DNA of 64,000 nt from Winogradskyella immobilis (GCF_021887715.1 NZ_JAIQXX010000001.1:124001-188000); one strand, 5' to 3'. Shown: positions 27,467 to 36,313, counted from the first letter of the stretch. Translations and numbers: made by a program. Notes: a model not told the origin generated them from the sequence alone.

Positions 27467-27495
27467 TTTCAACACCTTTATAAATTTAATTAATC

Positions 27496-28245
27496 TTGAT
27501 AGCAACAATAGAATTAAAAACTAAAAAAGTAAAAATAGATTTATCAAAACCTTTAGATATTTCTATTCCTATCCAAGATGGCAACAAAAATGTTAATGCC
27601 TGGTATATAGATCCACCTAAAATAACACCAGAACGTATTGATAATGATATTGTAAGCGTTGCTGAAGGTGCTGTAGTTAATTTTAACTCTATTACGTTTA
27701 ATCCGCATTCTCATGGAACCCATACAGAGACGGCAGGTCATATAACAAAAGAAGTACATTCCATTAATAAACATTTAAAGCAATTTTTTTTTCAGGCTGA
27801 GGTGATAACGGTAGCGCCAGAAAAATTAGGTGATGATTATGTCATTTCTAAAAAACAGCTACAATTTGCTATCGGAAATAAAAAACGAGAAGCGATTATT
27901 ATACGTACTATTCCTAATACAAAAGACAAAAAAAGTAGGCAATATTCTAACACCAATCCTACTTATTTATTAGAGGAATCCGCTATCCATCTTAGAGAAA
28001 AAGGAGTAAAACATTTGCTCATAGATTTACCAAGTGTAGACAAAGAAAAAGATAATGGAGAATTGTTATCCCATAATGCGTTTTGGAATACTAAAGGCAA
28101 CTTACGTTTAGATGCTACCATTACAGAATTTATATATGTGCCTAATAAAGTAGAAGATGGTCACTATATGTTAAATTTACAGATAGCACCTTTTGAAAAC
28201 GATGCTTCACCGAGTAAACCTATTTTGTATAAAATAATAGAATGA
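27496..28245 (+). CDS. cyclase/KynB-family metal hydrolase
   Basis: 249 residues from a TTG start 29 bases after hemW; no in-frame ATG stands near. The metal site HSHGTHTETAGHI corresponds to the family's HxGTHxDxxxH with Glu in place of Asp. RTIPNTKDKKSR and LLIDLPSVDKEKDNGELLSHNAFW are the rest of the active-site region. Family members include arylformamidase (KynB) and isatin hydrolase. No tryptophan-pathway genes lie near, so the substrate is not known. It probably shares a transcript with hemW and the YjbR gene. Confidence 0.8.
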   Translation: MIATIELKTKKVKIDLSKPLDISIPIQDGNKNVNAWYIDPPKITPERIDNDIVSVAEGAVVNFNSITFNPHSHGTHTETAGHITKEVHSINKHLKQFFFQAEVITVAPEKLGDDYVISKKQLQFAIGNKKREAIIIRTIPNTKDKKSRQYSNTNPTYLLEESAIHLREKGVKHLLIDLPSVDKEKDNGELLSHNAFWNTKGNLRLDATITEFIYVPNKVEDGHYMLNLQIAPFENDASPSKPILYKIIE

Positions 28246-28275
28246 TAGAAATCCTACTTTCTTAAGAAAGAAAAT

Positions 28276-28641
28276 ATGAATATCGAAGATTACAGAAATT
28301 ATTGCATGAATAAAAAACAGGTAACCGAGCATTTTCCTTTTGATAATGATACGTTGGTTTTTAAAGTTTGCAATAAAATGTTTGCGTTAGCATCACTTAA
28401 AAAATGGGAAGAAGGTAATGCGTTTATCAATCTTAAATGCGACCCAGAGTATGCACAAGAACTTCGTGCTGAACACGAAAGTATACAACCAGGTTACCAT
28501 ATGCATAAACAACAATGGAATAGTGTTTATATTCATACAGGTGAACTTTCAATACAATTAATTACTAAGTTAATTGATCATTCCTATGATATGGTAGTAA
28601 AAGGATTACCTAAAAAGGTGAGAGAAACATTAAATAAGTGA
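28276..28641 (+). CDS. MmcQ/YjbR family protein
   Basis: 121 residues, the normal length. MNIEDYRNYCMNKKQVTEHFPF, then NKMFALASLKKWEEGNAFINL and CDPEYAQELRAEHESIQPGYHMHKQQWNSV are typical of the YjbR (CyaY-like fold) family, with the late helix LITKLIDHSYDMVVKGLP. Often called DNA-binding on the strength of its fold. It follows the cyclase-family gene by 30 bases and is convergent with the AraC gene. Confidence 0.9.
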   Translation: MNIEDYRNYCMNKKQVTEHFPFDNDTLVFKVCNKMFALASLKKWEEGNAFINLKCDPEYAQELRAEHESIQPGYHMHKQQWNSVYIHTGELSIQLITKLIDHSYDMVVKGLPKKVRETLNK

Positions 28642-28652
28642 TAATCATTTTA

Positions 28653-29504
28653 CTAATTGCTGAGCGTACGCTTTTTAAATGCATTTGGGCTCATCTGTTT
28701 TAAAGATTTAAACTGCCTATTAAAATTTGAAATATTATTGAACCCAGATTGTTCTGCAATTTCAGAGATAGTATAATCTTGGTTAGTTAATAATAACTTA
28801 CAGGCGTTCTCAATTTTCAATTCATTTAAAAATTGAAAATAGGTTTTATTGGTTCGTTTTTTAAAGTATTTGCAAAATGCATTTTTAGTCATTGAAGCAA
28901 TCGTGGCGACGTTATCTAGCGTAATGTTTTCATTGAAATTATTCATGGTATATTCCATAATAGCACGCATACGTTTGCCTTCTGTATCACTATATTTTTT
29001 GTTATATATAAACGACGATAAATTCTGATAAGAAGCTTTAGAAACTATTTGTAAAATGTTTAATAGTGAGATAAATTGAGATAGTCTTGAAGCTTTTTGA
29101 AGCTTTAAAAATAAATTACGAAGCTTCTTTTTAGACGTATTAACTTTAAAACCGTGAGACGCACGTTTAAAAAATGGGCGGAGTGTTTTTAATTCTTCGA
29201 GGCTAAAAAAATCACTACCAAAAGCATCTTCGGTAAAAAACAAACTCAGCATATGCGATTTTTTATTGGTTTTAATATCACTTTTAAAGACGTGAGGTAA
29301 ATTACTTCCAATCACTAATATATCGCCAGATTTGTAATAATTAATAGTATCACCAACAATTAAAGTGCCTTCGCCTTCAACAATTAAACTGATCTGAATT
29401 TCTTCATGCTGATGAAATTTATCATAAAATACAAACTCGTAATCCTCTTGATAAATAAGAGCAGTTTGTTCGGGTTTAGGAATTATAAAAGGTAATACTT
29501 TCAT
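28653..29504 (-). CDS. AraC family regulator, probable regulator of the hydroxyproline cluster
   Basis: 283 residues. The N-terminal cupin-like sensor domain has FHQHEEIQISLIVEGEGTLIV and GDILVIGSNLPHVFKSD; the C-terminal double helix-turn-helix (about 185-283) has ITLDNVATIASMTKNAFCKYF and YTISEIAEQSGFNNISNFNRQFK. It is divergent from the deaminase gene, with 153 bases between them, the usual position for the regulator of a catabolic cluster. The ligand is inferred to be hydroxyproline or a pathway intermediate. Confidence 0.9.
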   Translation of the reverse strand: MKVLPFIIPKPEQTALIYQEDYEFVFYDKFHQHEEIQISLIVEGEGTLIVGDTINYYKSGDILVIGSNLPHVFKSDIKTNKKSHMLSLFFTEDAFGSDFFSLEELKTLRPFFKRASHGFKVNTSKKKLRNLFLKLQKASRLSQFISLLNILQIVSKASYQNLSSFIYNKKYSDTEGKRMRAIMEYTMNNFNENITLDNVATIASMTKNAFCKYFKKRTNKTYFQFLNELKIENACKLLLTNQDYTISEIAEQSGFNNISNFNRQFKSLKQMSPNAFKKRTLSN

Positions 29505-29657
29505 GTGTTTATAAACTATCAGCTATATAAAAATACGCAAATACTATTCATAGAAATAAAAAAAATAGCATAATAGGATAATATAGTATAATTAATGGAT
29601 AAAAAGAGATTATAAAAATGAATATTTCTTAAGGTAACTTTACAAAAAAATAAAACG

Positions 29658-30614
29658 ATGAGTTTACAATGGAATGGCGTAATGCCAGCCGTGTTTACAT
29701 GGTTGAAAGAATCAAAATCAGGCGCTCTTGAAATTGACCTTGATGCAACACAAAAACAAGCAGCAAGTATTTTAAAAACTCAAGGAAAGGGAGGAAGCAG
29801 AATGAGCGGACTTGTCGGTTCTGGAACTCTTGGTGAGAATAGCTACCTAAGCACCAAGCAGCGTCTTTCGTTACTTAAATCCCTTTCTGAGGTTGCTAAA
29901 GAATACAATGTCCCGTTGATTAGCGGAGCAGCAGCAGAAACTAAGGAAGAACTTGCTAAAATCGTTGAAGGACTTGCAACAGTTGGAGTTGATACAGTCA
30001 TGGTTATGCCACCAAAAACTAAGGAGGTTCCTTCTGAAAAAGAAATGTATGAGTACTATACATTTTCTGAAGCAACTGCAAAAGATGTAGGCATAACAAT
30101 TATGCCTTACAACAACCCTGATGCAGCTGGTTATCATGCGCTCTCAACTGAGCTCCTTCTAAAGCTTGCTAAGCTTCCTAATGTAACTGCACTAAAAATA
30201 TCAACTATCGATGTTTCAATTATTGAAACGATGATGTTAGCTAACAAAGATTTAAAAATTTTGGCAGGAGTAGATACAGTCACTGTACATGCAGGACTCG
30301 CTGGAGCTAGTGGCGGAATTACAGGTGTAGGTTGTATCTTTCCAAAAGCAAGTGTTACTATGCAGGAGTATATTTTAAATGGAGAATGGGCTGAGGCAAA
30401 CAAAATTTCTCAGGCTTTAAATTCATTATCATATCTTGATGCTCAGCCGTTGCTTATGGAATATCTTAAGCTTGCTATGGGAATTCATCATAATGATATT
30501 GCTGGAGGTCTTCGTACTTTTGGTAAGAAATTAACTCAACAGCAAATTGATGATGTCCGAGCAAGATATATTCTGGCAAAAGAAAGACTTGAAGTTCTTG
30601 ACTTAATAGGTTAA
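29658..30614 (+). CDS. DHDPS-family deaminase/hydro-lyase, probable 1-pyrroline-4-hydroxy-2-carboxylate deaminase
   Basis: 318 residues, (beta/alpha)8 lyase of the DapA family. GLVGSGTLGEN (51-61) is the substrate-carboxylate loop, Tyr151 in MPYNNP and Lys180 in VTALKIS are the Tyr and Schiff-base Lys. It is not lysine-pathway DapA: it stands first in a cluster with hydroxyproline epimerase, FAD dehydrogenase and semialdehyde dehydrogenase, so the likely reaction is loss of ammonia from pyrroline-4-hydroxy-2-carboxylate to give 2-oxoglutarate semialdehyde. Codon use is odd: by my count 19 of 40 leucines use CTT and 10 TTA, whereas the next gene uses CTT 4 times and TTA 28 times of 44. That suggests the gene came from another genome. 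Confidence 0.85.
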   Translation: MSLQWNGVMPAVFTWLKESKSGALEIDLDATQKQAASILKTQGKGGSRMSGLVGSGTLGENSYLSTKQRLSLLKSLSEVAKEYNVPLISGAAAETKEELAKIVEGLATVGVDTVMVMPPKTKEVPSEKEMYEYYTFSEATAKDVGITIMPYNNPDAAGYHALSTELLLKLAKLPNVTALKISTIDVSIIETMMLANKDLKILAGVDTVTVHAGLAGASGGITGVGCIFPKASVTMQEYILNGEWAEANKISQALNSLSYLDAQPLLMEYLKLAMGIHHNDIAGGLRTFGKKLTQQQIDDVRARYILAKERLEVLDLIG

Positions 30615-30655
30615 GCCTTTCAAATATTAAAAAAACATTTAAAAAATAAGTAAGA

Positions 30656-32239
30656 ATGATTACAGGAAAAAATTATATAGGCAATCAACTTATAGCTGAA
30701 GGCAATAAAACATACAAAACTTTTAATCCTCAATTAAATATTGAAAATACAACGGTGTTTACTGAGGCGACTTTAAATGAAATAGATCAAGCAGTACAGT
30801 TAGCATCTAAAGCATTTAAAACATATCGTGATATTTCGGGGCAAAAGAAAGCAGAATTTTTAAATGCTATCGCTGATGAGATAGAAGCTTTAGGTGATGA
30901 ATTGATAGAAACGTACCGATCAGAAAGTGGGTTGCCAGAAGGCAGAGCCAAAGGAGAACGAGGAAGAACAATTGGTCAGTTACGTGCTTTTGCAGCACAT
31001 ATTTCAGAAGGCTCTTGGGTAGAAGCTAGTATTGATAAAGCCCAACCAGAACGTCAACCTTTACCAAAAGTAGATTTGCGTAAAATGTTAATTCCATTAG
31101 GGCCAATAGTTGTGTTTGGTGCTTCTAATTTTCCATTAGCATTTTCAACGGCTGGTGGAGATACAGTTGCGGCATTAGCAGCAGGATGTCCAGTAATAGT
31201 TAAATCTCACCCAATGCATGCCGGCACAGGTGAGCTGGTTGCTTCTGCAGTGGTAAAAGCTGCTCAGAAAACAGAAATGCCTAACGGAGTGTTTTCTAAT
31301 ATAAACAGTAGCGGTATAGAAGTAGGTCAGCAATTAGTAAAGCATCCTCAAATTAAAGGGGTCGGATTTACGGGCAGTATTAGAGGTGGTCGTGCACTCT
31401 TTGATATAGCAGCACAGCGCAAAGAACCTATTCCTGTTTTTGCAGAAATGGGAAGCATAAACCCGGTAGTTCTATTGCCTGAAGCTTTAAAAGAAAAAGG
31501 AAAAGATTGGGCAAAAACCTATGCAGGATCTATTACTTTAGGTTCTGGCCAATTTTGTACCAATCCAGGATTAATTATAGGTCTTAAAGGTGAAGATCTA
31601 GATGTGTTTACTTCAGAATTAGCTGAAGAAATATCTAAAATTAAACCTACTTGTATGTTGCACCCTAACATTAGTAATGCATATCAATCTAATAAAGCTA
31701 AGGTGTTACAACAACCAGAGTTAAACGTACTAGCCGAATACGGTGACGAAGTACAATCTAATTTTGCACAGCAAGTAGTTTTAAAGGTAAAAGGATCCAC
31801 ATTTTTAGAGAATAAAACACTGCATCAAGAAGTATTTGGGCCATTTTCAATAATCGTTGAATGTGAAGATGATGAAGAATTAGAAGATATTTTAAATCAA
31901 TTAGAAGGTCAACTTACAGGAACTATTATAGGAAACAATACCGATATTACTTCAAATAAAAAAATAGTTTCTGCATTACAAAATAGAGTAGGACGCATTA
32001 TTTTTAATGGTGTTCCTACTGGCGTAGAAGTTTGCCCATCGATGCAGCATGGAGGTCCGTATCCTGCATCAACAGATTCAAGATTTACAGCAGTTGGTGT
32101 AGATTCAATAAAACGTTGGGTGCGTCCATTTACATTTCAAAACTGGCCAAATAGTATTTTGCCAGATGCACTTAAAAATGAAAACCCTTTAGAGATTTTA
32201 AGGTTAGTGGATAATGTAAAAACTAGAGTTAAATTATAA
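30656..32239 (+). CDS. 2-oxoglutarate semialdehyde dehydrogenase (aldehyde dehydrogenase family)
   Basis: 527 residues. Catalytic Cys301 in GSGQFCTNPG and general base Glu264 in FAEMGSINPVVL; the nucleotide loop is GFTGSIRGGRALFD and the substrate-channel region is PLGPIVVFGASNFPLAFS. The GASNFP and FCTNPG forms and the length of about 525 residues mark the NADP-dependent 2,5-dioxovalerate dehydrogenase branch. It oxidises the product of the preceding deaminase to 2-oxoglutarate for the TCA cycle. It starts 41 bases after the deaminase gene and ends 10 bases before the epimerase gene, in one operon. Confidence 0.9.
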   Translation: MITGKNYIGNQLIAEGNKTYKTFNPQLNIENTTVFTEATLNEIDQAVQLASKAFKTYRDISGQKKAEFLNAIADEIEALGDELIETYRSESGLPEGRAKGERGRTIGQLRAFAAHISEGSWVEASIDKAQPERQPLPKVDLRKMLIPLGPIVVFGASNFPLAFSTAGGDTVAALAAGCPVIVKSHPMHAGTGELVASAVVKAAQKTEMPNGVFSNINSSGIEVGQQLVKHPQIKGVGFTGSIRGGRALFDIAAQRKEPIPVFAEMGSINPVVLLPEALKEKGKDWAKTYAGSITLGSGQFCTNPGLIIGLKGEDLDVFTSELAEEISKIKPTCMLHPNISNAYQSNKAKVLQQPELNVLAEYGDEVQSNFAQQVVLKVKGSTFLENKTLHQEVFGPFSIIVECEDDEELEDILNQLEGQLTGTIIGNNTDITSNKKIVSALQNRVGRIIFNGVPTGVEVCPSMQHGGPYPASTDSRFTAVGVDSIKRWVRPFTFQNWPNSILPDALKNENPLEILRLVDNVKTRVKL

Positions 32240-32249
32240 ATACAAATCA

Positions 32250-33257
32250 ATGAGAAAAACATTTTTTTGTATTGACGCCCATACCTGTGGAAACCCGGTA
32301 AGAGTTGTTTCTGGTGGCGGCCCAAATTTAAAAGGTGATACCATGAGCGAAAAACGCCAACACTTTTTAAAAGAATACGATTGGATTAGAAAAGGATTAA
32401 TGTTTGAGCCTCGTGGGCATGATATGATGAGTGGCTCTATTTTATATGAGCCTCATAATCCAGAAAATGATTTTGCCGTCTTGTTTATAGAAACATCAGG
32501 GTGTTTGCCTATGTGTGGTCATGGTACCATTGGTACCATTACTATTGCTATTGAAGAAGGTTTAGTGTTGCCAAAAACACCTGGAAAAATAAAAATGGAA
32601 ACACCAGCCGGATTAGTATTAATTGATTACCAACAAACCGATAAAAAAGTAGATTGGGTAAAATTGACTAATGTAAAAAGCTATTTAGCGGCTGAAGGTT
32701 TAACGGTAGATTGTCCTGAATTAGGTGAAATTATATTTGATGTCGCTTATGGCGGTAACTATTACGCTATTGTAGACCCACAAAACAATTTCTCTGGTGT
32801 ACATAATTTTACAGCAAGTAAAATTGTGCAATATTCTCAGGTGGTTAGAGGTAGAATCAATGAAAAATACCCAGACATGTTTATTCATCCAGAAGATAAC
32901 ACCATACGAGATGTATCTCACATGTTATGGAGTGGAGATCCGATAGATTCAACATCGTCAGGGAGAAATGCTGTGTTTTATGGAGATAAGGCTATAGATC
33001 GTTCGCCATGCGGAACAGGTACTTCTGCACGGTTAGCACAATTGTATGCTAAAGGTATGCTAAAGGAAAAAGAAGCGTATATTCATGAGAGTTTTATAGG
33101 GAGTAAATTTATAGGTTGTGTAGAAAAAGTAACGACTTTAGATGGAAAAGTAGCTGTGATACCAAGCATTAAAGGTTGGGCTAAAATTTATGGTTATAAT
33201 ACTATTATTATTGATGATGAAGACGATCCTTATGCACATGGCTTTCAAGTTATTTAA
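32250..33257 (+). CDS. 4-hydroxyproline 2-epimerase (proline racemase family)
   Basis: 335 residues. Both catalytic cysteines of the racemase/epimerase type are present: Cys89 in MCGHGTIG and Cys254 in SPCGTGTSARLA. (The dehydratase branch has Thr at the second site.) The N-terminus FFCIDAHTCGNPVRVV and the EPRGHDMMSG loop are typical. It turns trans-4-hydroxy-L-proline into cis-4-hydroxy-D-proline, the substrate of the FAD enzyme encoded five bases downstream. True proline racemase is less likely given the neighbours. Confidence 0.9.
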   Translation: MRKTFFCIDAHTCGNPVRVVSGGGPNLKGDTMSEKRQHFLKEYDWIRKGLMFEPRGHDMMSGSILYEPHNPENDFAVLFIETSGCLPMCGHGTIGTITIAIEEGLVLPKTPGKIKMETPAGLVLIDYQQTDKKVDWVKLTNVKSYLAAEGLTVDCPELGEIIFDVAYGGNYYAIVDPQNNFSGVHNFTASKIVQYSQVVRGRINEKYPDMFIHPEDNTIRDVSHMLWSGDPIDSTSSGRNAVFYGDKAIDRSPCGTGTSARLAQLYAKGMLKEKEAYIHESFIGSKFIGCVEKVTTLDGKVAVIPSIKGWAKIYGYNTIIIDDEDDPYAHGFQVI

Positions 33258-33262
33258 AAACT

Positions 33263-34513
33263 ATGAATAAAGAAATAGTAATCATAGGAGGTGGAATTAT
33301 AGGGTTATGTTCAGCATATTACCTTCATAAAGAAGGTCATAAAGTTACCGTTATTGATAAATCCGATATCACTAAAGGAGCTTCTTTTGTAAATGCAGGT
33401 TATATTACCCCAAGTCACCTTATTCCACTTTCATCTCCTGGAATGATTACTAAAGGCTTAAAATGGATGTTTAATTCTTCGAGTCCATTCTATGTGAAAC
33501 CACGTTTAGACATGGATTTTTTAAAATGGGCTTGGGCATTTAAAAGATCTGCTACAGCTTTTAAAGTTGAAAAAGCCATTCCTGTAATTAAAGATATTAA
33601 TCTTTTAGGAAGAAAATTATATGAAGATATTAAGACTTCGGATGCGTTTGATTTTCATTATGAACATAAAGGTTTGCTGATGTATTATCAAACTGAAAAG
33701 GCTGGAGAAGAAGAATGGATTGTTGGACAAAGAGGAATTTTAGAAGGTTTTGATGTGAAGCATCTGTCTAAAGATGAAGTCAAAGCTTATGAGCCTGATT
33801 TAGATTTAAACATAAAAGGCGCCATATATTATGGGTGTGATGCGCATATGACACCACAAGAATTTATGAGAAAAATACATGCATTCTTGAAATCTCAAGG
33901 CGTTACATTTTACACTAACGAAAGTGTAGAGGATATTATAATTTCTGGAAATAAGATTACTGAAATTAAAAGCTCTAAGAGAACACTAAAGGCTGATGAA
34001 TTTATATTGGCTGCTGGCTCTTGGAGTGGATTATTGGCTAAAAAATTAAATCTAAAATTATCTATTCAGGCAGGTAAAGGTTATCGTATCAATGTAGAAA
34101 GACCTACAGGAATTACCATGCCAGCAATACTTATAGAACGTAAAGTTGCTGTGACACCTATGCAAGGGTTTACTCGATTTGCAGGCACTATGGAATTAGG
34201 AGGTATTAATCATAAAATTAGAACAAATAGAGTAGAAGCAATTGCTAATGCAGCAGAATCGTATTATAAAGATTTAAAAATAAAATCTTCGGAGATTACC
34301 AATGCGGCATGTGGGCTAAGACCGTGTTCTCCTGATGGATTGCCTTATATAGGAAAATCAAAAGCGTATAAAAATTTAACGATAGCTTCAGGTCATGCCA
34401 TGATGGGTTGGAGTCTTGGGCCAGCAACAGGGAAATTGGTTTCGGAAATTATTTCAGAAAAACAAACATCTTTAGACATAAAACCCTTTCATCCTGACAG
34501 AAAGTTTAATTAG
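33263..34513 (+). CDS. FAD-dependent D-amino acid dehydrogenase, probable D-hydroxyproline dehydrogenase
   Basis: 416 residues of the DAO/DadA family. The FAD-binding GGGIIGLCSAYYL and the adenine-binding acid VTVIDKSD are at the N-terminus; FAGTMELGG, RPCSPDGLPYIGKS and GHAMMGWSLGPATG are the C-terminal flavin contacts. It would oxidise cis-4-hydroxy-D-proline to 1-pyrroline-4-hydroxy-2-carboxylate, feeding the deaminase. It appears to be a one-subunit form rather than the three-subunit form of rhizobia. It is the last enzyme of the operon. Confidence 0.88.
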   Translation: MNKEIVIIGGGIIGLCSAYYLHKEGHKVTVIDKSDITKGASFVNAGYITPSHLIPLSSPGMITKGLKWMFNSSSPFYVKPRLDMDFLKWAWAFKRSATAFKVEKAIPVIKDINLLGRKLYEDIKTSDAFDFHYEHKGLLMYYQTEKAGEEEWIVGQRGILEGFDVKHLSKDEVKAYEPDLDLNIKGAIYYGCDAHMTPQEFMRKIHAFLKSQGVTFYTNESVEDIIISGNKITEIKSSKRTLKADEFILAAGSWSGLLAKKLNLKLSIQAGKGYRINVERPTGITMPAILIERKVAVTPMQGFTRFAGTMELGGINHKIRTNRVEAIANAAESYYKDLKIKSSEITNAACGLRPCSPDGLPYIGKSKAYKNLTIASGHAMMGWSLGPATGKLVSEIISEKQTSLDIKPFHPDRKFN

Positions 34514-34547
34514 TGTTATTATTGCGTATTACATAGAATAGCTAAAA

Positions 34548-35111
34548 ATGATAACAGAAAAAGAATTAAAACAGCGCAGTCGTAATCAATGCGAATTATG
34601 CAGTTCAGCTGAAGACTTATTAATTTATATAGTGCCAAAAGCAAACGAGCTAATGTTGTATGCTTGCGCAAATTGTATAGAACAGATGAATGATGAAGAT
34701 AAAATTGATGTAAATCATTGGCGTTGTCTTAACGATAGTATGTGGAGTGAATATGATGCTGTAAAGATTATGGCTTGGAGAATGCTTAATAGAATTGATG
34801 CAGATTGGCCACAAGATTTAATAGGTATGATGTATCTAGAAAATGAAATTTTAGAATTAGCAAAAGCTGCAGGAGATGGAGAAGCAGATGAAAATGAAAT
34901 TGTACATAAAGATGTAAATGGTGTTGTTTTAAATCATGGAGATTCTGTGGTTTTAATCAAAGATTTAAAAATTAAGGGTTCAAGCATGGTAGCTAAACAA
35001 GGTACTGCTGTAAGAAATATTAGATTAGACAGAGATAATGCAGAGTATATTGAAGGTAAAGTTGGTCCAACATTAACTGTAATTATTACTAAATATGTAA
35101 AGAAGATTTAG
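34548..35111 (+). CDS. PhnA/YjdM family zinc-ribbon protein
   Basis: 187 residues. An N-terminal zinc ribbon (CELC ... CANC) leads to the PhnA C-terminal domain: [38 protein letters not shown] and the ending [15 protein letters not shown]. Despite the name, PhnA is not part of phosphonate breakdown in most genomes and its role is unclear. It follows the hydroxyproline dehydrogenase by 34 bases in the same direction, so it may be read through from that operon, though no functional link is known. Confidence 0.9.
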   Translation: MITEKELKQRSRNQCELCSSAEDLLIYIVPKANELMLYACANCIEQMNDEDKIDVNHWRCLNDSMWSEYDAVKIMAWRMLNRIDADWPQDLIGMMYLENEILELAKAAGDGEADENEIVHKDVNGVVLNHGDSVVLIKDLKIKGSSMVAKQGTAVRNIRLDRDNAEYIEGKVGPTLTVIITKYVKKI

Positions 35112-35219
35112 GACTTCTAATTCAGATGTAATTGTCTATGTCTTACGACCTAATTAATGTGCAATTATAGTTAACATGAGTGAATAACAATTGCTAATGA
35201 TCTTAAACACAAATTTGTT

Positions 35220-35630
35220 TTATTTTTTTGTAGGTGTAATTGTAAATAATTCAATCCCTTTCTTATCAATTAATAATCTTAAAATGCCATCGTCATTTCT
35301 GTAAGGCAAGTGTATTTTTTTATCAGGATTACTTAGGGCAATAAATTTACTGTCTATTTTATATTCAAAAATTGAATCTCCAAAGTACTCCATTCCAAAT
35401 GCTGAATCAATTCTTACTATACCATCTATTGGTGAAAAATCAAATTTATAATCACTACCTTCTAAAATTACTATTAATTCTTTTTGATCTATAGCATCTT
35501 TTGAAGACTCTGGAGTCATTCGAAAATCAACTATAGAATACTTTCCGTTTAATGTAATCTGTTTCTCATTTTTTGTTTTAGCACAAGATATAGTTAGAAT
35601 AGAAAATATGATTAAAATGATTTTTTTCAT
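35220..35630 (-). CDS. small lipoprotein of unknown function
   Basis: 136 residues; lipobox TISC (Cys16). The mature part reads QITLNGKYSIVDFRMTPESS and later ILEGSDYKFDFSPIDG and LIDKKGIELFTITP, suggesting a lipocalin-like or small beta-barrel fold common in Bacteroidota lipoproteins, but I cannot place it in a named family. It is convergent with the PhnA gene. Confidence 0.7.
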   Translation of the reverse strand: MKKIILIIFSILTISCAKTKNEKQITLNGKYSIVDFRMTPESSKDAIDQKELIVILEGSDYKFDFSPIDGIVRIDSAFGMEYFGDSIFEYKIDSKFIALSNPDKKIHLPYRNDDGILRLLIDKKGIELFTITPTKK

Positions 35631-35694
35631 AAAACTCGATTTAATATCAAAGATGATTATTTAATAATAACTAAAATTATAATTTTTATTGATT

Positions 35695-35733
35695 AACACC
35701 AAACACCAAACACCAAACACCAAACACCAAACA
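35695..35733. repeat. tandem heptamer repeat (aacacca)
   Basis: Five head-to-tail copies of aacacca with no spacers of other sequence. Further single copies (aacaccaaacacct, 35761-35774; taacacctaaca, 35805-35816) follow the two dispersed repeats beside it. It is not a CRISPR: units are 7 bases and there are no unique spacers. Confidence 0.9.
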
Positions 35734-35804
35734 TGTCACACTGAGCTTGTCGAAGTGCCAAACACCAAACACCTAATATGTCACACTGAGCTTGTCGAAG
35801 TGCC
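35734..35804. repeat. two copies of an intergenic TGAGC-N3-GTCGAA repeat
   Basis: tgtcacactgagcttgtcga followed by agtgcc occurs at 35734-35759 and again at 35779-35804, separated by heptamer units. The ends CAC...GTG are self-complementary, so each can fold. The same core occurs at 39046, 39091 (inverted), 45356 and 48423. Confidence 0.85.
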
Positions 35805-35810
35805 TAACAC

Positions 35811-36278
35811 CTAACAAGACATATCTGCTATAATCTTCCACTCTCCATCGATCTTCTTAAAAATGATAATGAACACACCATCAGCATCTCCAACTTCCCG
35901 TTTTAGATGATATTCGCCCATAACCCAATAGTTGTTGCCTTCAATTTTAGAAATATCGTTGAGCACAAAATTTAGCGTGCCTGTATCGGCTTTAGTTGGG
36001 TAATTTCTTTTGTAATTATCTAGTGTATTTTGCCAACCTTTGGTTAAGCCATTAGCACCATAAAATTTAAGCTCGTCACTTTTCCAGTAACCATCCATAA
36101 ACGCTTCAAGATCTCCATTGTTCCATGCGGTTTCTTGAACTTCTAATACTTTAAGAATATTAGCCTTGTCATTTTCGTAAGACGAAGAGGAATGCGAATC
36201 GGTGTCAATATCTGCTTTGATGCTAATGCATCCAAAAGATAGTATAGTTGCTATAACTAAAACATAAACTTTTTTCAT
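35811..36278 (-). CDS. exported NTF2-like (DUF4440/SnoaL-type) protein
   Basis: 155 residues with a signal peptide (MKKVYVLVIATILSFGC, possibly a lipobox at FGC). The NTF2-like domain reads VLEVQETAWNNGDLEAFMDGYW, then LTKGWQNTLDNYKRNYP and the final strands IFKKIDGEWKIIADMSC, the pattern of DUF4440/YybH proteins. No catalytic residues can be assigned. Its stop codon is formed by the tandem heptamer repeat, and a perfect 11-bp-arm palindrome stands directly before its start codon. Confidence 0.82.
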   Translation of the reverse strand: MKKVYVLVIATILSFGCISIKADIDTDSHSSSSYENDKANILKVLEVQETAWNNGDLEAFMDGYWKSDELKFYGANGLTKGWQNTLDNYKRNYPTKADTGTLNFVLNDISKIEGNNYWVMGEYHLKREVGDADGVFIIIFKKIDGEWKIIADMSC

Positions 36279-36279
36279 G

Positions 36280-36302
36280 AGACTAAATTTAAAATTTAGT
36301 CT
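36280..36302. promoter_or_regulatory. perfect palindrome at the start of the NTF2-like gene
   Basis: agactaaattt-a-aaatttagtct: 11-bp arms and a one-base centre, ending one base before the start codon. Its half-site ACTAAA resembles the operator half-site of the BlaI locus at 17762-17796. It may be an operator; a role as a leader hairpin is also possible. Confidence 0.55.
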
Positions 36303-36313
36303 AAAAATACTAA

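Noticed and set aside
29658-30614. Lysine-pathway dihydrodipicolinate synthase (DapA)
   Set aside because: The operon partners are all hydroxyproline-degradation enzymes and no lysine gene is near; the carboxylate loop is GSGTLGE rather than the usual GTTGE.
35695-35816. Possible CRISPR array
   Set aside because: Units are only 7 bases, with no unique spacers of constant length and no cas genes in the window.
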